In this document: positions 1-6,677 of the stretch, one piece after another
Layout: each line of letters begins with the position of its first letter
How positions within the stretch are numbered: the first letter of the stretch is position 1
The notes under the pieces: model-generated
Told to the model about the DNA's origin: nothing
Database searches by the model: none
Seen by the model: only the letters and a program-made list of their open reading frames with translations
Source: Halarchaeoplasma sp046498385
GTDB taxonomy: Archaea; Thermoplasmatota; Thermoplasmata; Halarchaeoplasmatales; Halarchaeoplasmataceae
Length of the DNA: 17,031 nucleotides
Assembly: GCA_046498385.1 (NCBI GenBank)
Contig: JAWOAU010000012.1
Coordinates: forward strand, 1 to 17,031
Reading direction: 5' to 3'
Position numbers and translations under genes: made by a program

Positions 1-83
1 GTCCGACCTACAACCAGCGGCAGATCCAGCCGCCCCCGTCTCATTTCATCGTCGATGCGCTCTGCATTCTCAACCGACGGCAT
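1..83 (-). CDS. 5' fragment of an unidentified protein (runs off the window edge)
   Basis: On the minus strand an ATG at 83..81 opens a frame that stays open to base 1. It gives 27 residues beginning MPSVENAERIDDEMRRGR and continuing into a hydrophobic stretch. A Shine-Dalgarno-like GAGGAG lies at 96..91, seven bases before the ATG, and the start overlaps the end of the preceding minus-strand frame by 14 bases, as in a translationally coupled pair. The DNA is visibly GC-richer than the rest of the window. I do not recognise the family. It is probably from a different genome region or a different organism from the + strand genes (see the junction near 290). Confidence 0.4.
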   Translation of the reverse strand, partial: MPSVENAERIDDEMRRGRLDLPLVVGR

Positions 84-290
84 CAAGCAACTCCTCGAGT
101 ACCGAACGGTCGGCCTCCAGACGTGGAATGGCATTCTCCACGGCACAGCCAATCCCTTCACGGCAGTAAAACCCGCCGGGAATCTGAGCCGCGTGACGAA
201 TCACTCGCTCGAACGCGGCGAACAGCCCGCTGTCCGGTGGCTGCGGATCCGACCAGAAGTGACGCATACCCGCCTGATGGGGCGGGTCGA
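70..290 (-). CDS. 3' fragment of an unidentified protein, cut at the junction near 290
   Basis: A minus-strand frame ending with TGA at 72..70 reads back without stops to beyond 290. Its product includes HFWSDPQPPDSGLFAAFERV and ends PRLEADRSVLEELLDAVG. The mix of residues, the GC-rich third positions and the coupled downstream start at 83 make it look like true coding sequence rather than a shadow. Its 5' end is lost where the korB homology begins, so 290 is only an approximate limit. I do not recognise the family and offer no function. An in-frame ATG at 327 lies inside korB sequence and should not be taken as its start. Confidence 0.4.
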
Positions 291-294
291 TACG
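283..294. other. Probable chimeric or rearrangement junction
   Basis: To the left of about 290 the DNA is GC-rich and codes on the minus strand. To the right it is balanced in composition and codes for the interior of a 2-oxoacid:ferredoxin oxidoreductase beta subunit, whose conserved HTTHGRA motif starts at 298. The + strand frame stays open to the left only by chance, since that translation does not resemble the N-terminus of the family. The exact breakpoint cannot be fixed from the sequence alone and the interval given is approximate. Confidence 0.55.
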
Positions 295-891
295 CTGCAC
301 ACCACCCACGGAAGAGCCATACCCCATGCTTTAGGTATTAAATTGGGCGATAGAGATCTGGAAGTGGTGGTGGTTGCCGGGGACGGCGATTGTGCAGGTA
401 TAGGCGGTAACCATTTGATGCACGCCGCAAGGAGTAATATTGGGATAACGGTCTTGATGATAAACAACGGTCTTTACGCCATGACCGGCGGACAGGCGGG
501 ACCTACTACGGAACACGGTGAAAAAACCCTGACCACCCCTTACGGCAACCCTGCAGGAGGATTGGAAGTGGCCGAAGTGGTCAAAGCCGCCGGAGGTGCC
601 CATGTGGCAAGATGGACCACCTATCACATGCGAGAACTGATCAAAGAGATCGGACATGCCTTCTCAAAGGAAGGATTTTCCTTCATAGAGGTGCTATCCC
701 AATGTCCTACCAGAACCGGAAAAAAATTCGGGCTTTCAGGTCCGGACATGCTTGAATGGTACAGGGATAACACCAGCAAGGACCCGGAGAGTGATAAGAT
801 GTTCGTGGGACGTATGGCCGACGAGACAAAACATGAACTTTCCAACGAGATATACAAACAGATAAGGGATTGCGGAGGGGGACCGAGATGA
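286..891 (+). CDS. korB: 2-oxoacid:ferredoxin oxidoreductase, beta subunit (KorB-type), 5'-truncated
   Basis: This is the thiamine-diphosphate-binding subunit of a 2-oxoacid (probably 2-oxoglutarate) ferredoxin oxidoreductase, which makes acyl-CoA, CO2 and reduced ferredoxin in the cytoplasm. Visible family marks are HTTHGRA from 298, the cofactor motif GDGD followed by the usual spacing to MINN (the GDG..N thiamine diphosphate/metal site), the MTGGQ segment, and FIEVLSQCPT near the C-terminus. About 200 residues remain, while the family is usually near 280. The N-terminal part with the CPGCG-type motif is missing because the join near 290 replaces it. The frame can be read upstream to an ATG at 55, but that extension is not homologous in character and I exclude it. 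The stop overlaps the korC start (ATGA). The alpha subunit gene, expected just upstream, is not in the window. Confidence 0.88.
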   Translation, partial: VDTLHTTHGRAIPHALGIKLGDRDLEVVVVAGDGDCAGIGGNHLMHAARSNIGITVLMINNGLYAMTGGQAGPTTEHGEKTLTTPYGNPAGGLEVAEVVKAAGGAHVARWTTYHMRELIKEIGHAFSKEGFSFIEVLSQCPTRTGKKFGLSGPDMLEWYRDNTSKDPESDKMFVGRMADETKHELSNEIYKQIRDCGGGPR

Positions 892-1421
892 TCAAGATAC
901 GCATAGGAGGTTGGGCCGGGCAGGGTATCGCCCTTGCGGGAAACATACTAGCTGCCTCCCTTGCCTTGAAACAGGGCATGTACGCCGTACAAAAACGCTC
1001 CTATTCCGCCGCCGTACGAAGCAGTATATCCCACTCGGATGTGATCGCGGACCGGGAACCACTGGACGAGCTGGTGGTGGATGTTCCGGATTATCTTATA
1101 GTGCTTTATCAAGAGACACTGGATCAGTGGAGAGACATAGCCTGCGGAAGCGGCACTTTGATAATAGATTCCACCCGGGTGAGCGCTTCGAGGATACAGT
1201 GTAAAACCGTTTCCGTACCTGCAGGTGAAATAGCCGAGAAATCGGGTTCCTCCAAGTCGGCCAATATGGTGCTGTTAGGAGCCCTTGCAGGCTGTTCTTC
1301 CGAAGTAGATCTCGAAGCACTTAAAAACACCGTTAGGGATAACCTGCCATCTCCTTCTATAGAGATGAACTTGGACGCACTCCAGAAGGGTTATGAGGTG
1401 GTGAGGGAGGGAAAACCTTAA
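888..1421 (+). CDS. korC: 2-oxoacid:ferredoxin oxidoreductase, gamma subunit (KorC-type)
   Basis: This is the small gamma subunit of the 2-oxoacid:ferredoxin oxidoreductase complex, acting with KorB in the cytoplasm. The N-terminus KIRIGGWAGQGIALAGNIL is the family's glycine-rich opening (G-G-x-G-Q-G-I). Further support is the AVQKRSYSAAVRSS segment, in the place of the usual QSYGPEARGG, and the ANMVLLGALAG helix near residue 130. At 177 residues it has the normal length. I chose ATG 888 because it gives an ATGA overlap with korB and sits behind the purine-rich stretch GGAGGGGG (873..880). A TTG at 870 would add six residues ahead of the conserved start and is less likely. Translation is probably coupled to korB. 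The specific substrate cannot be read from this subunit. Confidence 0.88.
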   Translation: MIKIRIGGWAGQGIALAGNILAASLALKQGMYAVQKRSYSAAVRSSISHSDVIADREPLDELVVDVPDYLIVLYQETLDQWRDIACGSGTLIIDSTRVSASRIQCKTVSVPAGEIAEKSGSSKSANMVLLGALAGCSSEVDLEALKNTVRDNLPSPSIEMNLDALQKGYEVVREGKP

Positions 1422-1454
1422 TATCATTATTCATTCTAAAGGGGCTGAGCGCAG

Positions 1455-2327
1455 ATGGAAACTGAAGAAACTGTAAGTTGGCAGGAAATAAAGAACGCTG
1501 AGGAAAAATTCAGAAGTTTGATCGACAAACGTAATGAGCTCAATGATGAAGGTAGATTCTTTCGGAAAGAACGGGACGCTCTCAATGAACGGAAAAAGAA
1601 AGTGCGAGAGACACTTGATGATAACATCAAGATGAGGGACGAACTGGTGAAGAAGGCAAAGCAGCACAAGAAAAAGAGAAATTCCTATCAAAAAAAGGCA
1701 AAGGAGCTCATTGCATTCAAAAACGAGAAGAGGGACAAGCTGGTGGATAACCTATCTGAGAAGGTTGAGGAGATCCAGGGTGAGATAAAGGCCATGGTGT
1801 ACAAACAGCAAACAACGCCCCTCAAATTGGACGATGAAAAAGAACTCATCGATAACATCAGAAAGCGGCAGACGGAGTTCAAGGAAAAAACCGCTCTTCT
1901 TGAAGAACAAGATAAGATCGCCCAGGAGATAAGCAACCTGGACGAAAAGATCGACGAGCTGTTCAAAAAGGCGGATGAACAGCACGAGTTGGTGGTAGAG
2001 TATTCCCAGGAGTCACAGATTTATCATGATAAAATAAGGGAGACCTATGACGAGATAAACGAGCTGGATCACGAATCCGATGAATGGCATAGAAAGTTCT
2101 TAGAGGTAAGGGAAAAGGCCGACTACTACCACAAGAGGGCCATGGAGATGAAGGACGAGATACTGGGAATGAAGCGTTCTCGAAGCGAGGAACGCAGAAA
2201 GCGTATGGAAGCGCTACTCAAACAGAACCGCACCGTGGAACAGGAGCTTTATGACAAGAAAAAGCTCAAGGAGAAGGAAGATGAGGCTCTTCAAAAATTG
2301 CAAAAAGAGGGCCGAATCCAAATGTGA
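1455..2327 (+). CDS. Archaeal coiled-coil protein, COG1340-like
   Basis: This 290-residue, highly charged protein is almost entirely predicted coiled coil, with heptad-like runs such as EERRKRMEALLKQNRTVEQE. There is no signal peptide or membrane span, so it is presumably cytoplasmic. The pattern of an early NELNDEGRFFRKERDALNER segment followed by RDELVKKAKQHKKKRNSYQ resembles COG1340, a widespread archaeal coiled-coil family of unknown role that is often mislabelled as a phosphoserine phosphatase. No phosphatase motif is visible. The ATG at 1455 lies 33 bases after korC, with a GGGGCTGAG stretch at 1441..1449 that is only a fair ribosome site. The stop at 2325..2327 is nine bases before the start of the next gene, so the two may be cotranscribed. 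The function is unknown. Confidence 0.75.
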   Translation: METEETVSWQEIKNAEEKFRSLIDKRNELNDEGRFFRKERDALNERKKKVRETLDDNIKMRDELVKKAKQHKKKRNSYQKKAKELIAFKNEKRDKLVDNLSEKVEEIQGEIKAMVYKQQTTPLKLDDEKELIDNIRKRQTEFKEKTALLEEQDKIAQEISNLDEKIDELFKKADEQHELVVEYSQESQIYHDKIRETYDEINELDHESDEWHRKFLEVREKADYYHKRAMEMKDEILGMKRSRSEERRKRMEALLKQNRTVEQELYDKKKLKEKEDEALQKLQKEGRIQM

Positions 2328-2335
2328 GGTTGTCT

Positions 2336-3274
2336 ATGACAAAGGTGCTGGTCACAGGTGGATGCGGCTTTATCGGTACTAATTTGATATCTTACTTACT
2401 TGATCACAGTAATTGGTTCATAAACGTTATAGATGATTTCAGCGAAGGGAAATTGAAATACCTGGAGTCCATCCCTAACTTTCATGGGAGAAGGGTACAG
2501 GTAGTGGAAGGCGATGTCCGTGAGGAGGAGGGTGTCGAGGAGGCGATAAACGGATGCGATCACGTGGTGCATCTTGCGGCACAAACCGATGTGGTGTCCT
2601 CTATCAATGCACCCTTCCACAACGCCGATGTTAACATCATGGGAACCATCAATGTACTTGAGGCATCCCTACGTCATAACGTCAAAAAGGTGTGCTTCGC
2701 TTCCTCCGCCGCCGCAGTCGGTGACCATGAACCCCCTGTGGACGAATCAAAACTGCCCATGCCCATATCTCCCTACGGCACGAGCAAACTGGCAGGTGAG
2801 GGTTACTGCAGTGCATACGCCGGCAGTCACGGTATCTCTACAGCGGTCCTCCGTTTTTCCAATGTTTACGGCCCGAATTCATGGCATAAAGGCAGCGTGA
2901 TAGCGAAGTTCATAAAGACCATCATGGACGGTAAAACTCCTATCATATACGGCAGTGGAAAGCAGACCCGTGACTTCGTGCACGCCAAGGACATAGCCAT
3001 GGCCATCCACTCCACCCTTAAAAGTGACCTTCCCTCTTCCTTCGAAGTGTTTCAATTGGGTACCGGTGTTGAAACATCCGTAAATGAATTGTATTCCGTC
3101 CTGGAAGGCAAGTTAGAAGATGTGCCGGAGCCCACCTACGCACCTCAGCGGGCCGGTGAAATATATCGTAATTATTGCGATATCGCCAAGGCACAAAACA
3201 TACTTGGATACGAGCCACGGTACGACCTTGAAAAAGGCCTTGACAGTACCATAGAATGGTTTATGAAGGATTAA
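2336..3274 (+). CDS. NAD(P)-dependent sugar-nucleotide epimerase/dehydratase (extended SDR, GalE-like)
   Basis: This cytoplasmic extended short-chain dehydrogenase/reductase most likely acts on a nucleotide sugar (4-epimerase or 4,6-dehydratase type). The Rossmann motif TGGCGFIG spans residues 7-14, with acidic D33/D34 after the second strand. HLAAQTDVVSS is at 79-89, the catalytic pair is Y147-x3-K151 in SPYGTSKLAGE, and RFSNVYGP (173-180) and TRDFVHAKDIA follow as the family expects. At 312 residues it has the usual length. I chose ATG 2336 because GAGGT at 2326..2330 is well placed and the protein then opens directly with MTKVLVTGG. The GTG at 2324, overlapping the previous gene, adds only four residues. 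It precedes a glycosyltransferase, so it probably supplies a sugar donor for surface glycans. Sequence alone does not settle the substrate. Confidence 0.85.
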   Translation: MTKVLVTGGCGFIGTNLISYLLDHSNWFINVIDDFSEGKLKYLESIPNFHGRRVQVVEGDVREEEGVEEAINGCDHVVHLAAQTDVVSSINAPFHNADVNIMGTINVLEASLRHNVKKVCFASSAAAVGDHEPPVDESKLPMPISPYGTSKLAGEGYCSAYAGSHGISTAVLRFSNVYGPNSWHKGSVIAKFIKTIMDGKTPIIYGSGKQTRDFVHAKDIAMAIHSTLKSDLPSSFEVFQLGTGVETSVNELYSVLEGKLEDVPEPTYAPQRAGEIYRNYCDIAKAQNILGYEPRYDLEKGLDSTIEWFMKD

Positions 3275-3295
3275 AACGATAAAAGGGAGTGTCAA

Positions 3296-4399
3296 ATGAA
3301 ATTCCTAGTGATACCCACGACGGACTGGATAGGCCATCCGGTCCCGAACAGACTTAACTTCATATTCGACAGACTTGCCGATGCACATGAGATCGACGTC
3401 TGCCATTTTCGCATATTTTCAAAGAAGTTGATGGATACAAAATGCAACCTCTTGCCCATGGACCCCACCTCCATGCACTCAGTCGACCGTTATTACCTGA
3501 GTAGCATGTACAGGCATCTGAGTAAGATACGGGATATCGCTCCGGAATACGATACAGTGATCGCTTCGAACCTGATACCGACCTTTGGTGCATCCTTACA
3601 GGAGACACCCTTTATAATCGACTACCTGGATCTCTTTCCCGAGAGCGCGGCGGCCTACTTTTCGCCTCCCGTTGATTCACTAATCAAGGGTGTTACATCG
3701 ATTATCGACAATGTGAATCTTCAACGTTCCCTGGGAATAATCACGACCTCCGAAAGATTCAAAGTTCATCTCACCGAAAGATACCGTAAACCAATATACG
3801 TGGTCCCCAACGGTGTCGATACCTCATTGATACGGCCAACAGATGGTATCAAAGAAGATCTGGGATATCCCGTCATAGGATACGTGGGTTCTCTGGAGAA
3901 GTGGATCGATCTGGAGTGGATAATAGACAATTTACCGAAGATACTCAAAAGGTATCCCGATGCCTCACTTCTGGTGGTGGGACCGGGGTTACATACGAGT
4001 TACGGAGAAAAAATAAAAAAAATGGCCGCTAGATACCCGGACAGGATACACTTCACCGGTAGGGTGGATTACCATAAAATATCTAGCTACATCTCATCCA
4101 TGGACGTGGGTTTGAATCCCCGGAAGCCGATGTTGATGAACAAACTTACCATGGGAAGCAAGGTATTGAACTACCTTGCCTGCGGCGTTCCCGTTTTGAG
4201 TACAAACATGCCTGAGATGGATAGAAGGTTCGGCCCCGAAAAGGGAGTTTTTTCCTACGGGAGTATAGATGAGTTCCTGGGGAACATGACCCGTGCGTTG
4301 AAATTCAAGGTGGATCCTTCTTGGGTAAAGGACTACGATTGGGACTCCATCGCAGTCCGATACGAAGGAGCGATAAAGAGCATACTAGATTCCGGGTGA
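3296..4399 (+). CDS. GT-B fold glycosyltransferase, GT4-like
   Basis: This 367-residue predicted retaining glycosyltransferase of the GT4/COG0438 type transfers a sugar from a nucleotide or lipid donor. The C-terminal donor domain shows VPNGVDTSLIRP (170-181), IGYVGSLEKWIDLEWI, LLVVGPG, RIHFTGRVDYHKISSYISSM and SKVLNYLACGVPVLSTN (288-304). In the last motif K289 is kept, but the position usually held by Glu (E-Y-x-A-x-G) is Asn 292. There is no signal peptide or clear membrane span, so the enzyme is cytoplasmic or peripheral on the membrane. The start is ATG 3296, preceded by GGGAGT at 3285..3290, and it lies 21 bases after the epimerase gene, probably in the same operon. It is plausibly part of envelope or archaellum glycosylation. 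The acceptor is unknown. Confidence 0.83.
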   Translation: MKFLVIPTTDWIGHPVPNRLNFIFDRLADAHEIDVCHFRIFSKKLMDTKCNLLPMDPTSMHSVDRYYLSSMYRHLSKIRDIAPEYDTVIASNLIPTFGASLQETPFIIDYLDLFPESAAAYFSPPVDSLIKGVTSIIDNVNLQRSLGIITTSERFKVHLTERYRKPIYVVPNGVDTSLIRPTDGIKEDLGYPVIGYVGSLEKWIDLEWIIDNLPKILKRYPDASLLVVGPGLHTSYGEKIKKMAARYPDRIHFTGRVDYHKISSYISSMDVGLNPRKPMLMNKLTMGSKVLNYLACGVPVLSTNMPEMDRRFGPEKGVFSYGSIDEFLGNMTRALKFKVDPSWVKDYDWDSIAVRYEGAIKSILDSG

Positions 4400-4403
4400 A
4401 ATA

Positions 4404-4411
4404 TTTTTATA
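4404..4411 (+). promoter_or_regulatory. Archaeal TATA-like box, probably leaderless transcript
   Basis: TTTTTATA stands just after the glycosyltransferase stop, preceded by the purine-rich GGGTGAAATA that could serve as a BRE. Its centre is about 28 bases before the ATG at 4436, so initiation at the usual distance would start the RNA at or next to the start codon. No Shine-Dalgarno is visible ahead of that ATG, which fits a leaderless message. Confidence 0.5.
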
Positions 4412-4435
4412 CCTGCGAATACTAATTGAAAGTAG

Positions 4436-5050
4436 ATGGATACATTTGCCCATATCACCATACCTTTACTTGTTCTTCTAGCCCTGAAGATAGATACCAG
4501 AAAAGCGGTCATCATGCTGCCACTCGCAGTTATCCCTGATTTGGACCTATTCTTTAGGGGACATAGACTATTGTTCCACAATCTTTTTGCAATCCTGTTC
4601 GTACCCATCATCCTGACCCTCTTCATATGGAAGTATAAACCCGAATACGGTAACTACGCCTGGATCGGAGTGTTCTATCTCACTGCACATCTCATATTGG
4701 ATTTGAGCGAGGGCACCGCACTCTTTTATCCCATAACAACAGATTTTTACCAGATAACAGCGAATCTGTACGTCAATTTCTGGGGATCGATACCGTACCC
4801 TTCCTTTGATACTTCAATAAATGTGATAGCAGCGGAATCCACGGTAGCCATAGGAGAGCATCTCGGCCCCTCGGAGGCGGTACAGAGGTACCCCAGCATG
4901 TCGAATACCTCCAGCGGACTGCTGCTGACCATACTTCTAGCGGGTTTAATGTACTTCGAGAAAAGCAGGGTGATCATGCAGGAGATATTGGGCTTGGTAA
5001 AGGATATCGCGGCCGCCTTCAAAACAACGTTATTTCAGCTCTTTAAGTGA
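4436..5050 (+). CDS. YdjM/DUF457-like membrane protein (putative metal-dependent hydrolase)
   Basis: This 204-residue integral membrane protein carries the polar signature of the YdjM (PF04307) family: an N-terminal His (H6 in DTFAHI), PDLD (34-37), GHRLLFHN (42-49), and AHLILDLSEG (84-93) followed by LFYPI. The family has been described as a putative membrane-bound metal-dependent hydrolase because these His and Asp residues are conserved, but its substrate is not established. About four hydrophobic segments are visible, the last near residues 160-175. A polar stretch before it probably faces outward. The ATG at 4436 has no upstream Shine-Dalgarno and lies just after a TATA-like box, suggesting its own leaderless transcript. 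It may act on membrane lipids or the envelope, but nothing here ties it to the archaellum beyond position. Confidence 0.68.
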   Translation: MDTFAHITIPLLVLLALKIDTRKAVIMLPLAVIPDLDLFFRGHRLLFHNLFAILFVPIILTLFIWKYKPEYGNYAWIGVFYLTAHLILDLSEGTALFYPITTDFYQITANLYVNFWGSIPYPSFDTSINVIAAESTVAIGEHLGPSEAVQRYPSMSNTSSGLLLTILLAGLMYFEKSRVIMQEILGLVKDIAAAFKTTLFQLFK

Positions 5051-5083
5051 GAAAATAAGCGCAGGATGCGACTGATATCTTGT

Positions 5084-5099
5084 AGGAAAGTTTAAAATA
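5084..5099 (+). promoter_or_regulatory. Archaellin promoter (BRE plus TATA box)
   Basis: AGGAAAG (5084..5090), a purine-rich BRE-like element, is followed at once by TTTAAAATA (5091..5099). Start of transcription about 25 bases downstream would fall near 5119-5122. The message would then carry the Shine-Dalgarno GAGGT at 5124..5128, five bases before the archaellin ATG at 5134. It is among the cleanest promoter-like sequences in the window and fits the need for abundant archaellin. Confidence 0.6.
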
Positions 5100-5133
5100 A
5101 GCAGTCTTACTATCCCTTCTTTAGAGGTATACA

Positions 5134-5760
5134 ATGAGGAGAATAAATAGAAAGCCCAAAGACCAGGAAGGTGCCATAGGTATCGGCACCCTGATAGTTT
5201 TCATTGGACTGATACTCGTAGCGGCTATAGCTTCTGCGGTTATCGTTGGTGTGATGGGTGACTTGCAAGAACGAGCGAAGAGGACTGGTAGAGAGACACA
5301 AGAGAATATAGCTCCCCCGGTTAGGGTACAGCACGCCGAAGCGCAAACACTTGATGGATCCACCGCATCTACCCTTAGACCGTACGTATCGGCTATCGAG
5401 GGCTCTAAAGGATACAATATGGAGAACCTCTTGATACTGGTGCAGGGTGTGGACGGACAAACGGGAGAAGGTTTCACCCAAAGATTCGTACATCAAGATA
5501 AGGACCTCGCCCAACTCCCGGAAGTTGACGGTCATTTCGAGATAGTGCGTATGACCGAAGATGAGCCGCAAACCGAGTCTTATCTCGGCACGAACGAGAT
5601 AGTTGCACTCTCCATAACCGATGCTGACGGGCTGTTCCCCATGGGTCCCGATACCGAGCTGACCTTGAAATTCATGCCGGCCGAGGGTGCTACAGGCACT
5701 TTATTTGAAACCATTACACCTGCGGAGTATCCGGATACGGGCTGGTTCCAGCTTCCTTAG
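5134..5760 (+). CDS. arlB/flaB: Archaellin (FlaB/ArlB), the filament subunit
   Basis: This is the structural protein of the archaellum filament, exported as a class III (type IV pilin-like) preprotein. The 208 residues begin with a short basic leader ending DQEG, followed by AIGIGTLIVFIGLILVAAI, the classic hydrophobic helix of archaellins. The predicted cleavage by the FlaK/PibD-type peptidase is after G13. The residue at -2 is Glu, where archaellins usually have Lys or Arg. The rest (residues about 45-208) would form the outer beta domain and ends GWFQLP. None of its five Asn residues lies in an N-x-S/T sequon. It is the only archaellin in the window, has its own strong promoter and Shine-Dalgarno, and is followed by a hairpin before the secretion genes. 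No peptidase gene is seen here. Confidence 0.93.
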   Translation: MRRINRKPKDQEGAIGIGTLIVFIGLILVAAIASAVIVGVMGDLQERAKRTGRETQENIAPPVRVQHAEAQTLDGSTASTLRPYVSAIEGSKGYNMENLLILVQGVDGQTGEGFTQRFVHQDKDLAQLPEVDGHFEIVRMTEDEPQTESYLGTNEIVALSITDADGLFPMGPDTELTLKFMPAEGATGTLFETITPAEYPDTGWFQLP

Positions 5761-5775
5761 AACGATCTATTTCAA

Positions 5776-5816
5776 AGAGCGGTAGGGATTAACGGATTCC
5801 CTAACCCCTTCGCTCT
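5776..5816 (+). terminator. Imperfect hairpin between archaellin and the fla machinery genes
   Basis: AGAGCG (5776..5781) pairs with CGCTCT (5811..5816). Inside it, GGTAGGGA (5781..5788) pairs with TCCCTAACC (5798..5806) with one bulged A. A T/A-rich run, AATTTATTTT, follows at 5817..5826. It could end or weaken transcription after archaellin, or protect the archaellin RNA 3' end after processing, so that archaellin is made in excess over the machinery. This role is inferred. The pairing is seen directly. Confidence 0.5.
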
Positions 5817-5835
5817 AATTTATTTTGGTGTATCT

Positions 5836-6672
5836 ATGGAAGAAGAAATCAGTGTTGAAGAAGGAGATTCTTCACAAGATTCCGGCAAAGAGCTGTACAG
5901 CGGACGTTATCACACAGTAGGTGATGCTGAACACGAACCTCAGGAAGAGGTGGTAGAAAAGTATGAGATACGGCATGGAATTCCTAATGTAACCGCAAAT
6001 ACTAGAGGAGAACATGGTAGAATGTATAAAAGTTCAAAAGGACCGGTGGATGAAAGTATGTTGAGTGACGTTGAAGAAAAGATCAAAGAATTTTCAGACC
6101 AACTAGAACATGTGTTGATTCAGTTAGATACGGTAGAACAAAAAGTTTCCATGTTCGCTTCAAGGTTGGATAAGTTGGAAAAGGAGGAAGACAATCACGA
6201 GGAGTTCAAGGAGAAACTGAAGGAATTATCCGCATTATACGATCTTCTGTCCTCAGATATCAGTCCGTTCATGGATATGGAGCATTTTTCTAAACCTTCT
6301 GAAGAGGAGGCAAGGCAAAGCCGGGATGAAGTGTCGGAGATCGAGAGATATGACATGGAAGCAATGATCGATTGGATCGATTTTCTTCACAAGAAAACAG
6401 GAAGGAACATAGGGGAAGTACTGGCATACTATGAAGAACTTGGTTGGATCGAGGAGTCCTTAAAAGAAAACATACTTTCCTATTCTAAAGGAATAAAGGC
6501 GGATATATCCGAGGACGGAGACCTGATAATAGGTGAAGACGGAGAAGTCGAATCCGATGAAATCGACTGGCGGTTATCCCCGGAAGATCATAAGAAATCC
6601 CTTAGGTTCATCCGGTCGATAAAGAATAGAACGGAAAATTATGGGGAAGAAGAAGTTTCCGGAGGTGAATAG
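5836..6672 (+). CDS. arlCDE/flaCDE: Archaellum accessory protein FlaC/D/E (fused ArlCDE)
   Basis: This is the cytoplasmic archaellum component of Euryarchaeota that links the motor to the chemotaxis adaptor. The 278-residue acidic protein has three parts: a low-complexity acidic N-terminus (1-70), a coiled coil (about 75-135) of FlaC type with EHVLIQLDTVEQKVSMFASR, and a C-terminal FlaD/E-type domain (about 170-262) with MIDWIDFLHKKTGR, a GWI segment and the closing motif LSPEDHKKSLRFI (247-259). It therefore looks like a fusion of the FlaC and FlaD/E functions in one chain. The start is ATG 5836 with GGTG at 5827..5830, and the gene stops five bases before flaF. No chemotaxis genes are in view. 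The family call rests mainly on the C-terminal motif and the position in the operon. Confidence 0.88.
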   Translation: MEEEISVEEGDSSQDSGKELYSGRYHTVGDAEHEPQEEVVEKYEIRHGIPNVTANTRGEHGRMYKSSKGPVDESMLSDVEEKIKEFSDQLEHVLIQLDTVEQKVSMFASRLDKLEKEEDNHEEFKEKLKELSALYDLLSSDISPFMDMEHFSKPSEEEARQSRDEVSEIERYDMEAMIDWIDFLHKKTGRNIGEVLAYYEELGWIEESLKENILSYSKGIKADISEDGDLIIGEDGEVESDEIDWRLSPEDHKKSLRFIRSIKNRTENYGEEEVSGGE

Positions 6673-6677
6673 TAAAG

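Noticed and set aside
55..285. korB starting at ATG 55 and reading through the left edge
   Set aside because: The translation upstream of the HTTHGRA region has none of the KorB N-terminal motifs, the base composition differs, and the minus strand gives a better coding reading with a Shine-Dalgarno.
1455..2327. Coiled-coil protein as a phosphoserine phosphatase or SMC-like ATPase
   Set aside because: No HAD phosphatase motif, Walker motif or hinge is visible; only charged heptad-type sequence.
2324..2335. GTG start of the epimerase overlapping the coiled-coil gene
   Set aside because: GAGGT at 2326..2330 is correctly placed for ATG 2336, which begins the conserved first strand of the Rossmann fold.
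5110..5571. Minus-strand open frame of 153 residues opposite archaellin
   Set aside because: Archaellin on the + strand is certain, and the antisense frame shows no domain or ribosome site.
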